A DNA stretch of 42,947 bases from Candidatus Cloacimonadota bacterium (GTDB lineage: Bacteria; Cloacimonadota; Cloacimonadia; Cloacimonadales; Cloacimonadaceae). Location of the stretch: NCBI GenBank assembly GCA_023228125.1, contig JALOBT010000022.1:1-42947 (forward strand), written 5' to 3'. Both the position numbers and the translations under genes were made by a program. Positions 1-8,572 of this stretch are shown piece by piece (position 1 is the first letter of the stretch; every line of letters starts with the position of its first letter). The notes beneath the pieces are model-generated. The model did no database searches and had not been told where the DNA came from. It saw only the letters and a program-made list of their open reading frames with translations.

Positions 1-77
1 ACTTGTAACTTGTAACTTGTAACTTGTAACTTGTAACTTGTAACTTGTAACTTGTAACTTGTAACTTGTAACTTGTA
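1..77. repeat. Heptanucleotide tandem array, 11 copies of ACTTGTA
   Basis: Eleven perfect copies of the 7-bp unit ACTTGTA run from the first base of the window, so the array probably continues to the left. It lies outside any gene, about 180 bp past the terminator of the secreted-protein gene. Perfect short tandem arrays are prone to slipped-strand copy change. No function can be assigned. Confidence 0.95.
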
Positions 78-253
78 GGTCTTACTGGACACGAGAAGTA
101 TCCAATCCAGCAAGTGCCTATAGTTAATAGGGATTTCCCATTCCGCCCAAACCTCGATTTGAGTTTTATACAGGATTTAGCCTTGCTGGGGTGCAATGTT
201 TTACCGCAAAAAAGCAGATTTTTGTTACCTCACTTTGAAAGACGGCAATCAAA
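78..253. other. Spacer without a supported gene
   Basis: This stretch lies between the heptamer array and the terminator of the secreted-protein gene. I see no convincing gene. A short reading frame on the plus strand from 114 has no homology I recognise and runs through the terminator into the antisense of the secreted protein. An imperfect small dyad (GGACAC..GTATCC) follows the array. Confidence 0.5.
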
Positions 254-277
254 AGCCCCGGAGCTCAGTCCGGGGCT
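254..277 (-). terminator. Intrinsic terminator of the secreted-protein gene
   Basis: A perfect 8-bp G+C-rich stem (AGCCCCGG / CCGGGGCT) with an 8-nt loop (262-269) lies 48 bp beyond the TAG stop at 325. Read on the minus strand the stem is followed directly by TTTTG, the expected U-tract. It faces the right way to end the minus-strand transcript of the large secreted protein. Confidence 0.8.
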
Positions 278-324
278 ATGGTTAAGACCACAGAGGGTCA
301 GATTTATCTTAGGGTTCTTATTAT

Positions 325-3300
325 CTATTCCATCAAGAGCATTTTGCGGGTGCTATGGTAGCTTTCGGTCTGCAGGCGATACAGGTAAATGCCGCTGGCC
401 AGCGGATTGCCTTGCTGATCACAAGCGTCAAACACGATCCGGTAGCGCCCGGAAGGTTGATCCTGACTTACGAGGGTCCTTACCCGTTGTCCCTTGAGGT
501 TATACACATCCAGACTAACTTTTCCGGCATCCTTCAGATCATAACTGATGGTGGTGGTTGGGTTGAAGGGATTGGGGAAGTTTGCCTTCAGTGCTGTCAC
601 CGTTACCGGCAGTACTTCGTTTTCATTGGCGGTGGGATCCAGGGTGAAGTTCAAGGTGGTATTTTGGTTCGGAACCACGGTGATATTATTCATGACAAAT
701 GCTTCGTATCCCCCAGCAGAAGCGGTAATGGTATAGACTCCTGCAGGGAGGGTCAGGATATAGGCACCGGCGGTATTGGTGGTGGCGGTATGGCCTTCCT
801 CATCAGAAATGGTGGCACCGGCAATCCCCTGGCCGTTTGTTTTGCGAACAAAGCCCACGATGTTTCCGCTCAGCACTTCTTTTACCACGGGGTTTGAAAA
901 AGCGGGAACAGAGCTGACCCCGGCTGTATAGATGGCTTTGATCGCCCATTTATAGGTGGCGTTTGCCAGGTTATTCCAGCCCTCATCGCTATAGTTTATG
1001 TTGCCGATGATGTCAGCGGTCAGAGCCGTCCAACTGTTTTCGTTAAGCTCCTGTCCCGAGATCAAGCGCCAGACCTGGTATCCCAGCAAAGCTCTGTTTG
1101 TAGAGCGCTTGTTATCTGGCAGCAGGGCACGGGTGAGGCTGGCGTCTTTGCGCAGGGCTGGCTTTTGACTTGCGAAGATATTGGCACGATTGGGCTGATC
1201 CGGAGTTTGCCGGCCGATTTTGCTGCCGATAGTATTCAGAGAGCTTTCAGGGCTATATCTGCTTAATGAGGCTGGCTCAAAACAGATGCGATCTATGAAA
1301 TTACCAATATAGACGTTGTCAATGAACCATTGGAACCACAATCCTTCATCTGTGGGGGGATCAATGGCATGGAAAGCGAGTTGAATCTGCATTCCGCTAA
1401 ATTGCTGCAATCCCACTGTGATGGGGAAGGCGTAGTTGTGCAGGCCTTCGGGCTGATCTGATCCATCCCAGATCGGGATCCAGCTTGCGCCGCCAGTGGT
1501 GGTTACTTTCACATAGTAATGGTCTTCATTGGGCGATCCCATCTCCAGATAGGTATCAAAGCTGAGATGAGCATCGGGGGGGCAATTGAAAGAAGGTGTA
1601 AGCAACCATTCATCCTGATGAGTATAATCCCACCACAGGCCAGCTTGCTTGATTCCTTCGGTGGGGCTTACGCTGCCGGATCCGCTAATGGTGATCGTGC
1701 CAAAATTGCACCAGGTGGGCTTTACTCCCAGGGTATTCACAGGGCCATCATTGGTAATGATCTGAGCCCAGTCTTGAGGGGGGAAGGTGGTGGATTCAAA
1801 GCTTTCGGTGATCTCCACAGCATTGGGGTCTGGGGCGTTCCAGCTCAGATTGATGGCGTCGTAGCTATCGTTGATTGCTGCCTCTACGGTATTGGGGGCA
1901 TAGGCAATCTCGGTGAGCGTGATATTGCCCATGGCATAATTTGTGCTGCCGACATCGATGATGCCGCTGGTGCTGGTATAGCCCGCAGCCGAGATGATGT
2001 ATTCGTAGCTTTGATTTGCAAATACTTCTGTTTCTGCAAAGCTACCGTCTGCACTGCTGCTCTGGCTATAATCCGCGTAACCATTCAGGTGGATATTGGC
2101 ACCCGCAATGCCGAGTCCGGTATCGCTGGCCAAAATGGTGCCGGTGACGCTCACTTGCGGCATCAACTGCATGGTGATATTCATGATCTCAGTTTCATCT
2201 TCATCCAGGGTGATATTCACAGTTTGGCTGATGTAAGTGTATCTGCTGAAGGTGACGGCGAAATCATTGGGCAGGATGTTTGCGAGGTGGAATTCACCAT
2301 TGGCGTCTGTGGTGGTGCTGTACCTGCGATTCACTACTTCTACTTCTACTCCGGCAAGGGGCTGACCGGCTGCAGTAGTAACGGTGCCGGTAATGTGCCC
2401 CACTCCACCCGGGATTACCACAAAGGTCGTCTTGGGGAATTGGGATGTAGTTTGGCCATCGCTTATCGTGGCGGGATCGAATTCTGAGCTATCGCTATAG
2501 TCAAAACGGGAGCGGGTAGAGCTACCTTCGCTCTGGCACTTGAAATTGTCATTGTAACTATGCCAGGTGGTATCCATGGGGCGTTGCACCATCATTACCA
2601 GATTCCCGCTATCCAGATGCATATACATTTCAGGGAAGTTGATGGAGATGATATTTTGTCCGGAAGGATAATTGACTACACCATCAAAGACCAGGGTAAG
2701 ATCAGTTGAGGGAATCCACCCATCGGCAAGATCGGGCTGCGTGCTGCTGCCCAGCCAGATTTTGGTTGGCATATCCGCAAGGTCTTCATCGAAGTCATTG
2801 TAGAACTTTATTCCGGTGATCATGCCCACGAAGTTACTCATTTCATTTATGGTATAGACAGTCTCGAAGATAGAGTTTTTCCAATAAAAATCCATGGGGA
2901 AGTGAGCAGTTTGGTTGCCGCTCCCTATGGTAATATCATTTACACCGGTGCCGCTCACGGCTACAGTGTGAGTATCCCGATTGCCATTTCTACTATTGGG
3001 ACTTGCTTTTCCAAAGATGACATGGCGGTTGTCCAGGTCATCCGTGATGGTCACTATGGCGTTTTCGGTGCCCAGCATAGCAGGAGTGAAGGAAACCGTG
3101 AAGCTGGCTATCTCTCCTGTCGCAAGGCTCAGGGGAAGGGTGGGGATTTGGCTGAGGGTCATGGTTCCGCTACCGGCAATGCTGACACTCGTGATACCCA
3201 AAGCGCTGCCCCCGATGTTCATGATGTTGAAGGTCTTGCTTTTGCTGCCGCTGAGGTTTACATCACCAAAGTTATAAACGGAAGGGCTTACGGAAAATAC

Positions 3301-4509
3301 CGGATCACCAGTGATGGGGGTCAAGATGAAGGTGGCTTTGGGGAAGGTGCCAGACACTGTCCCACCCGCAGGAGGAGCCATGGGGTCATAATCTGTGCTA
3401 TCACCATAGATATTGCAGGAGCGGTTATTACCCACGGTCTGAGCCAAAAAGTCGTCAGTAGAGCTATAATACTGCCCGTCCAGGGGACGTTTGGCATAGA
3501 ATACCAGATTCCCACCTGGGTAGGTAAATGGGGTTTGCAGCGGGATGGTAATGGTATTGGCTCCACTGGGTAAGTTTATAGTGCCGTCATATACCAAAGT
3601 CAGGCTGGTGGGATCAATCCAGCCGCCAGAAAGATCTTCTAATGTGGTGGTTCCCAGCCAGATCTTAACAGGCGTATTGGCCAGGTTTGTAGAGAAGTTA
3701 TTGTACAAGGACAGGGCGGTGATAGTTCCAAACATGGCCATTTCATCTTGATAATACAGAGTTTGAAACAGGCTGCTTTTATAGAAGAATTCCCAAGGCA
3801 CACCCTGGAGTTCATTGCCCTCACCGATGGTCACGGAAAGTATCCCTTCCGGTTGTACCGCCAAAGCCATCGAAGGGCTGATGTCGTTGATGGGATTGAT
3901 ATCTCCCACTAGCACTACTTTGCCATAGATGCTGGTAGGGCCTTGAACGGTGGGGGTCCAGCTTAACATCACCGTTGCCGATGCGCCAGCCAAAATGGCA
4001 GGGCCGGCAGTGGAGGCCAGTTCCACATCGTTGCCGTCAAAAAGCTTGACCAGGTAGTCTGTTTGATCAGCAGTACCGTTGTTGAATACTCCAATGGTAT
4101 ATTGTGCGGAGGCATTCACCGAAGGAGTGCTGTTTCCAGATATGGTGAGTGCAGCCAGGTCGTTCGGAGCAATCTCTTCAAAGGTGACATCATCAAGATA
4201 AACAGTTTGATAGCTGCTGGTAATTCCCTGTCTGAAAGCGATGTATCGCCCTACTCCAGTATGGGCGGTAAGATTCACTGTAGCTTCAGTCCAGGCGGTT
4301 TGTGACGTGAGCGTTTCACAAAGCTCAAAGGTGGTGTGATCTGCGGGATTCACGATGGTTCCTACCTGAATCTGATAGTTTGATCCACCTTTCAACATGA
4401 ACTTTACGCGGATATCGGTCACATCGAGCACATTGTCGACCACAGGTGAAATGAGGATCAATTCTGCATTAGCATCACTGGAGTTTGAGAATTGCACACA
4501 GTTTGGCAT
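325..4509 (-). CDS. Giant secreted multidomain protein, C-terminal half (frameshifted) with T9SS-type sorting domain
   Basis: This is the C-terminal half (1394 codons) of a surface or secreted protein; the N-terminal half lies at 4458-7115. It has no signal peptide and starts in mid-domain: its first residues, PNCVQFSNSSDANAEL, continue the choice-of-anchor (MAM-like) domain that breaks off in the other frame. Rough order: rest of that domain (1-110), CARDB-like domain (115-215), a TIGEG module (225-400), an ASH-like domain (405-520), a second TIGSG module (530-700), two carboxypeptidase-regulatory-like domains (705-880), a second choice-of-anchor J-like domain with Fn3-like flanks (880-1230), a third carboxypeptidase-regulatory-like domain (about 1235-1305) and a sorting domain (about 1307-1394) with NPFNPTTTISYDL and ending GIYLYRLQT..KMLLME. 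Such ends direct export by type IX secretion in FCB bacteria. The ligand or substrate cannot be read from the sequence; no catalytic domain is seen. The stop is TAG, followed by a hairpin terminator. Confidence 0.85.
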   Translation of the reverse strand: MPNCVQFSNSSDANAELILISPVVDNVLDVTDIRVKFMLKGGSNYQIQVGTIVNPADHTTFELCETLTSQTAWTEATVNLTAHTGVGRYIAFRQGITSSYQTVYLDDVTFEEIAPNDLAALTISGNSTPSVNASAQYTIGVFNNGTADQTDYLVKLFDGNDVELASTAGPAILAGASATVMLSWTPTVQGPTSIYGKVVLVGDINPINDISPSMALAVQPEGILSVTIGEGNELQGVPWEFFYKSSLFQTLYYQDEMAMFGTITALSLYNNFSTNLANTPVKIWLGTTTLEDLSGGWIDPTSLTLVYDGTINLPSGANTITIPLQTPFTYPGGNLVFYAKRPLDGQYYSSTDDFLAQTVGNNRSCNIYGDSTDYDPMAPPAGGTVSGTFPKATFILTPITGDPVFSVSPSVYNFGDVNLSGSKSKTFNIMNIGGSALGITSVSIAGSGTMTLSQIPTLPLSLATGEIASFTVSFTPAMLGTENAIVTITDDLDNRHVIFGKASPNSRNGNRDTHTVAVSGTGVNDITIGSGNQTAHFPMDFYWKNSIFETVYTINEMSNFVGMITGIKFYNDFDEDLADMPTKIWLGSSTQPDLADGWIPSTDLTLVFDGVVNYPSGQNIISINFPEMYMHLDSGNLVMMVQRPMDTTWHSYNDNFKCQSEGSSTRSRFDYSDSSEFDPATISDGQTTSQFPKTTFVVIPGGVGHITGTVTTAAGQPLAGVEVEVVNRRYSTTTDANGEFHLANILPNDFAVTFSRYTYISQTVNITLDEDETEIMNITMQLMPQVSVTGTILASDTGLGIAGANIHLNGYADYSQSSSADGSFAETEVFANQSYEYIISAAGYTSTSGIIDVGSTNYAMGNITLTEIAYAPNTVEAAINDSYDAINLSWNAPDPNAVEITESFESTTFPPQDWAQIITNDGPVNTLGVKPTWCNFGTITISGSGSVSPTEGIKQAGLWWDYTHQDEWLLTPSFNCPPDAHLSFDTYLEMGSPNEDHYYVKVTTTGGASWIPIWDGSDQPEGLHNYAFPITVGLQQFSGMQIQLAFHAIDPPTDEGLWFQWFIDNVYIGNFIDRICFEPASLSRYSPESSLNTIGSKIGRQTPDQPNRANIFASQKPALRKDASLTRALLPDNKRSTNRALLGYQVWRLISGQELNENSWTALTADIIGNINYSDEGWNNLANATYKWAIKAIYTAGVSSVPAFSNPVVKEVLSGNIVGFVRKTNGQGIAGATISDEEGHTATTNTAGAYILTLPAGVYTITASAGGYEAFVMNNITVVPNQNTTLNFTLDPTANENEVLPVTVTALKANFPNPFNPTTTISYDLKDAGKVSLDVYNLKGQRVRTLVSQDQPSGRYRIVFDACDQQGNPLASGIYLYRLQTESYHSTRKMLLME

Positions 4510-7115
4510 ACTGTGGGACTGTAGTTGTAAGTCTCCAGCACGGCGTATGTTTCGTTGCTATTACGTATGCGGGTCCAGCCCAGGGGGAGGTCCGGTGCTA
4601 CTACGGTGTCCCAATTCTCCATAAAAGGCAAAGTGTAGATGGTGGCATCATATCCAGTTCCGGTAATCTCTACTATATGCACTTCCCGGGTGGCATTATC
4701 CGTAATCGAGATTTGGGCAGTTTGTAAGCCTTCAGTGGTGGGACTGAAGTCCAGGCCAAAGTTCAGGGTGTTGCCAGTATTCAGGTCTGCGGGCAGGACT
4801 GGGAGGTTTGTCAAAGTGAAATCATCGCTTCCCGTAAGAGAGATACTATTGATTCCCAGGGTTCCGCCACCGGCATTGACGATCAGGAAATTCCGGTGCG
4901 CAGTGGAGGAGAACAGCACAGTGCCAAAATCGTGCTCTGAGGGGGTAACGATAAGCAGAGGATCACCACCGACAGGGCTGATGAAGAAAGAGGCATTTGC
5001 CTGGTAATTTGTGATAGAGCCAGTAGTACCGTCGATAGCTGGGCTGGAATCGCTAATATAGCGAAGCGATTTTGGCACAGGAGTCTCAGTATGATATACA
5101 GAAGCATCCTGGGTCCAGGTGCCTGGGGTCAGATCAGTGACGACTTCCACGATTAAGCTGGATGCACCATCCCAGAAAAAGGGAGTATCAAAGGTGTGAA
5201 CATTCAGGTCTGCAATGGGCATATAACTGGTGCTGGTATATACAGTGGTGTATTCACCGGTTTCAAATGTGGTGGTCAAGGCTTCAGCATCAGTTAGTTT
5301 CAGACGGATTCTGTAGTTTGGCATCGGGGAACAGGTATTAAGCGCAGCTACGTTAAACGCTATAGCGGTAATCGTGCCGGGCATTCCTCCAGAGCCATAA
5401 AAATCGGCTGCTGTGTAGAGATATTGCTGCCGGAAGTTTTTCCAGAAAGTTCCGTAAGGAGAAGGCCCACTACTGGTGTTGTTTGTGTAGGTGCCTCCGC
5501 CGATGGTTATGACATTGCTGCCGGGTTCAAATACACCGATATTCATGGGGCTGGAGAGATTGTTTGCGGCGATGGCATCATCGGCAAGAATGACCTGAGC
5601 CCAGATGGTGGTGGGGCCTATGGTGGTGGGGGTCCAAGTGAGGATAAGATTGATTTCCTGGCTGGGCGCAATAGTGGTTCCGGCCACTGTGGCCAGCTCT
5701 ATATCACCCTCTCCCATCAGTTTCACCGTATAGATGGATTCTGGGTTATTGCCGTTGTTTCTCACTCTCACAGTGTAATCTGTGGGTGCGCCGGCGCTGG
5801 GGGTTTGGTTTCCCGTGAGGCTTACAATGCCCAGATCATGCTGCAGATTCACCGCGGTTACTGAGGCCTGCCATCCTGCATAGGCTCCAGACCCATCAGA
5901 GGTGAAGGCGAAGGTGATGGCATTGGTGCCGATAATGTCTGCGGGCATATCGGATCCTGTATAACCCGCTGGGGGGCCGATCTGGGGAGCGCTGGTATCG
6001 GCACCATTATAGATTTTCAGGTAGTCCCAGTTATTTTCAGTCGCAAAGCTTACGAAGCTGACAAAGATTGTGGAGCTTGGGTTTGCAGCAGTGAAGGTAA
6101 AGGTGAAGTTTTCACTATTGGAATAATTGGCATCAGGTCCACCTGAATCGAAGAAGGCATAGCTCATCCCATCTGGGATCGCCTGAGTTCCATTGCTCAT
6201 GTGCACTACTGGCCCGCTGGTCTGAAAAGTCCAGATGGGGCAGTTTGGGGCGGGGCCAATGGCGTTTTCGGGGATAATCTGCCAGTAATACTGAGTATTG
6301 ATTGCCATGGTGGGAGCGTATGAAGTCTCCTGAGTATTCAGCACAAAGGGCGGAGGGTTTTGAGTGCCAAAATGCACTTTATAGTTGCTGGGGACTCCGC
6401 CGCCGGAAGACCAATTCAAAGTGGCAGATGTCATTACGCCTAAGGCATTATTTGCCGGGGAGATCAGCACGGCGGGATTGGGGGGCTCAGTCACTACGAT
6501 AGTCTGCATATTGAAGCGGGTATTGCTTCGACTCATATAAACACTGCCAGTGGTGGCGTCTGCCCCAGAGCTGCTGTCGCTATTGTAACGCAATGAACTA
6601 TTATAGGTGGTAGTGCTGTAATACACAGCAGCATTCTCGGCGTAGTTGCCGTCGATCACATCGGTTACTATATCTACGAGGATGTTCTGGGTGCCATTCC
6701 AGACGAAAGGTGTGCTAAAAGTGTGGGTGTTCCAGCCAGTAGTTGGCATAAAGCTGTTTGAAACAAATACTTCCTGATAGGTGCCGGTTTCGTAATTTGT
6801 GTTTAGTTCCGCCTGAGTGCTGTGTTTGAGACGGATTCTATAATTCGACATTGCAGAGCAGTTATTCAATGCTGCGACGTTGAAAGCGATTGAATTGATG
6901 GCTCCAGGGCCTCCACCGGCATCTTCGATTTCGGTAATGCGATACAGGAATTGCTGACGAAAGCTCCTGTACCAGGTGCCGTAAGGTGCGGGGTAGTCTG
7001 TGGTGCCGTTTACAGCAGCCCCATCGCCTATGGTGACATTGGCTTGGGCAACTAATTGGGAGGAAAAAGCGCACAAGGCGCTGATGGCGAGAATGAGGAA
7101 AATGAATCTTCTCAT
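4458..7115 (-). CDS. Giant secreted multidomain protein, N-terminal half with signal peptide (frameshifted)
   Basis: The N-terminal half has about 885 residues from the ATG at 7115. That start is chosen over an upstream in-frame codon at 7181 because it has an AAGGAG ribosome site 6 nt ahead and opens a Sec signal peptide (MRRFIFLILAISALCAF..LVAQ). Rough order: first TIGDG module (27-195), Fn3-like domain (200-290), CUB-like domain (295-430), CARDB-like domain (435-540), second TIGGG module (545-720) clearly duplicated from the first (shared FRQQ.LY and IAFNVAALN..SPM/SAM), ASH-like domain (725-825), then the start of a choice-of-anchor J domain (PFMENWD....LPLGWTRI). The frame ends after LETYNYSPTV in nonsense residues, while the family-typical continuation PNCVQ..SSDANAEL is in the next frame. 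Adding one base near 4516 restores a single 2263-residue protein from this ATG. This is a real lesion or a sequencing error. Confidence 0.85.
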   Translation of the reverse strand: MRRFIFLILAISALCAFSSQLVAQANVTIGDGAAVNGTTDYPAPYGTWYRSFRQQFLYRITEIEDAGGGPGAINSIAFNVAALNNCSAMSNYRIRLKHSTQAELNTNYETGTYQEVFVSNSFMPTTGWNTHTFSTPFVWNGTQNILVDIVTDVIDGNYAENAAVYYSTTTYNSSLRYNSDSSSGADATTGSVYMSRSNTRFNMQTIVVTEPPNPAVLISPANNALGVMTSATLNWSSGGGVPSNYKVHFGTQNPPPFVLNTQETSYAPTMAINTQYYWQIIPENAIGPAPNCPIWTFQTSGPVVHMSNGTQAIPDGMSYAFFDSGGPDANYSNSENFTFTFTAANPSSTIFVSFVSFATENNWDYLKIYNGADTSAPQIGPPAGYTGSDMPADIIGTNAITFAFTSDGSGAYAGWQASVTAVNLQHDLGIVSLTGNQTPSAGAPTDYTVRVRNNGNNPESIYTVKLMGEGDIELATVAGTTIAPSQEINLILTWTPTTIGPTTIWAQVILADDAIAANNLSSPMNIGVFEPGSNVITIGGGTYTNNTSSGPSPYGTFWKNFRQQYLYTAADFYGSGGMPGTITAIAFNVAALNTCSPMPNYRIRLKLTDAEALTTTFETGEYTTVYTSTSYMPIADLNVHTFDTPFFWDGASSLIVEVVTDLTPGTWTQDASVYHTETPVPKSLRYISDSSPAIDGTTGSITNYQANASFFISPVGGDPLLIVTPSEHDFGTVLFSSTAHRNFLIVNAGGGTLGINSISLTGSDDFTLTNLPVLPADLNTGNTLNFGLDFSPTTEGLQTAQISITDNATREVHIVEITGTGYDATIYTLPFMENWDTVVAPDLPLGWTRIRNSNETYAVLETYNYSPTVCQTVCNSQTPVMLMQN

Positions 7116-7121
7116 GGTGAT

Positions 7122-7127
7122 CTCCTT
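7122..7127 (-). promoter_or_regulatory. Ribosome binding site fixing the secreted-protein start
   Basis: AAGGAG on the minus strand lies 6 nt before the ATG at 7115. It favours the start that opens the signal peptide over the longer reading frame beginning at 7181. Confidence 0.75.
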
Positions 7128-7404
7128 AAGTAATCGATATATTTTGTGATAATATGTATTTAACTGAAAGTCCAGGTGCAAAGTAGGGATTCATGAGTTC
7201 TGCTTTTTGCCCACGGGAAATGGGGGAGAGGATAGAGCTTTTGTGACGCAAATCAAGTGAATGCACATATTGACTATCTCGCAGATAAGGGACTGTGTTC
7301 ACAAAATCTCCTAAGTTTTAATTAGTTTTTGTAATTGAGCCACAAGCAAAGGAAGGCTAAACAGGCTATGGCTTTATCTCATCATACTCCAGATAATTCC
7401 TTCA

Positions 7405-7434
7405 CTAAGACAAGTATCTGTCTTGGCTTTTTTA
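7405..7434 (+). terminator. Orphan intrinsic-terminator-like hairpin
   Basis: The stem AAGACA / TGTCTT (7407-7412 with 7419-7424), extended by a T-G and a C-G pair, encloses AGTATC and is followed by GGC and a T-run on the plus strand. There is no plus-strand protein gene upstream, so it may end a small RNA or be a chance structure. Confidence 0.4.
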
Positions 7435-7534
7435 TGTCAAGAGATATATGGCTTTTTTGGGATATAGAACGCAGACCGGGCGGATTGAATGGATGTATTG
7501 GATTATCAGAGGTTTTAAGGTTTTAGCGTTTTAG

Positions 7535-7558
7535 CGTAGCGCAGGACGCAGTTCTTGC
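7535..7558. repeat. 24-bp palindromic repeat, intergenic copy
   Basis: This sequence matches the stretch at 26867-26890 inside mtaB at 22 of 24 positions. Both copies share CGTAGCGCAGGACGC at the left end. Each copy can fold as GCAGGA paired with TC(C/T)TGC; this copy has a G-T wobble where the mtaB copy has a G-C pair. It lies just past the 3' end of dusB on the transcribed strand. Confidence 0.55.
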
Positions 7559-7580
7559 AGAAGCCCCAAGCCCGCCTCTG

Positions 7581-7607
7581 CGGTGCCCTCGGTGTTCCCG
7601 GTGGTAA
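7581..7607. repeat. Degenerate 9-bp-period tandem array
   Basis: Three adjacent 9-bp units start with CGGTG (CGGTGCCCT, CGGTGTTCC, CGGTGGTAA). The same kind of 9-bp periodicity with a different core occurs at 27603-27667. Function unknown. Confidence 0.5.
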
Positions 7608-7627
7608 AAAAGAATCTCTTCGACTTT

Positions 7628-8572
7628 TCAGTGCAAAAGCCAGTGTCTCAAATGCTGGCGCAGCTCATCCACAGAGCTGCTGTGATTGATCTTTTCCCTC
7701 AGCTCTTTGCTGCCAGGCATGCCTTTGGCATAGTGACAGAGCTGAGAGCGCATTTCCCGCACCACCACGTATTCTTCTTTGTAAAGCAGAGCGTAATCCA
7801 GGTGGGTCAGGGCGGTGCTCAGGATTTGATCTTTGGTGATAGGCTGGTAGTAGCCTTCCTTTAGGAATTGCTTGATCTGCGTAAACAGCCAGGGGCGTCC
7901 CAGTGCGCCGCGACCGATCATAATCGCATCACAAGAAGTGTCTTTCAGCATTTTGGCGGCAGTTTCGGGGCTATCGATATCGCCGTTTCCGATCAGGGGA
8001 ATGCTGAGAGCCTGTTTCAATATCTGGATATGCTCCCAATTGCTAAGCCCGGAAAAGACCTGGGAGCTGGTGCGCGCATGCAGGCAGAGCAGATCGGCCC
8101 CGGCGTCCTGCATTCTCAGGCCAAAATCAAGGTAATTCAGGCTGTTCAGATCCCATCCGCTGCGAAACTTTACCGAAAGTGGCACCGAGTCCGGAATCGC
8201 ACTTTTCACCTGTCTTACGATCTTTGCGGCCAGAGCAGGGTCTTTCATCAGGGCTGAGCCTGCTCCTCGCTTGACCACTTTCCTCACCGGACAGCCCATA
8301 TTGATATCGATAAAATCTGGCCTAAAAGGAAGCAGAGCAGCAGCGGCTTTTGCCATCACAAGCGGATCCGAGCCAAAGATCTGCACACTGTAGGGGCGCT
8401 CTTCTTCTGAAAAGGTAACATAAGTAAGAGTCTTGTCCTGATCACGGATGAGGCCATCAGCGCTCACCATTTCGCTCACCAGATAATCCACTTTCCAGTC
8501 TTTACACAGCCGGCGAAAAGCCTGATCGCTATAGCCAGCCAGGGGCGCCAGATACAAAGGGATATTAGTCAA
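7628..8572 (-). CDS. dusB: tRNA-dihydrouridine synthase, DusB family
   Basis: This FMN-dependent enzyme (314 aa) reduces specific uridines in the tRNA D-loop to dihydrouridine, using NADPH. The chain shows the Dus signature: the opening LAPLAGYSDQAFR near residue 8, the INMGCP loop with the general-acid Cys94, conserved KFRSGW near 135, the phosphate-binding IGNGDI near 194 and IGRGALGRPW near 219. The start is a TTG at 8572, overlapping the HD-GYP stop by 8 bp; an in-frame TAA lies only 18 bp upstream with no better start between. It is the last gene of a four-gene minus-strand operon that also holds trmB, another tRNA modifier. The choice of DusB over other Dus subfamilies rests on overall resemblance, so the exact target uridine is inferred. 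Confidence 0.92.
   Translation of the reverse strand: MTNIPLYLAPLAGYSDQAFRRLCKDWKVDYLVSEMVSADGLIRDQDKTLTYVTFSEEERPYSVQIFGSDPLVMAKAAAALLPFRPDFIDINMGCPVRKVVKRGAGSALMKDPALAAKIVRQVKSAIPDSVPLSVKFRSGWDLNSLNYLDFGLRMQDAGADLLCLHARTSSQVFSGLSNWEHIQILKQALSIPLIGNGDIDSPETAAKMLKDTSCDAIMIGRGALGRPWLFTQIKQFLKEGYYQPITKDQILSTALTHLDYALLYKEEYVVVREMRSQLCHYAKGMPGSKELREKINHSSSVDELRQHLRHWLLH

Larger units (their letters stand above)
7128..7627. other. Gene-poor spacer between dusB and the secreted-protein gene
   Basis: This 500-bp gap holds the upstream region of the secreted protein (A+T-rich just above its ribosome site), a plus-strand hairpin with a T-run at 7405-7434, a palindromic repeat at 7535-7558 also found inside mtaB, and a degenerate 9-bp-period array at 7581-7607. 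No convincing coding region was seen. A 63-codon frame from 7335 lacks a clear ribosome site and crosses the hairpin. Confidence 0.6.

Noticed and set aside
114..497. Plus-strand frame of 127 codons at the left end
   Set aside because: It crosses the intrinsic terminator and the 3' end of the secreted-protein gene in antisense and shows no protein-like features.
1519..2487. Plus-strand open frame of 322 codons within the secreted-protein gene
   Set aside because: It is antisense to a clearly coding multidomain protein, has Gly/Ile/Ala-biased composition typical of a shadow frame and no family resemblance.
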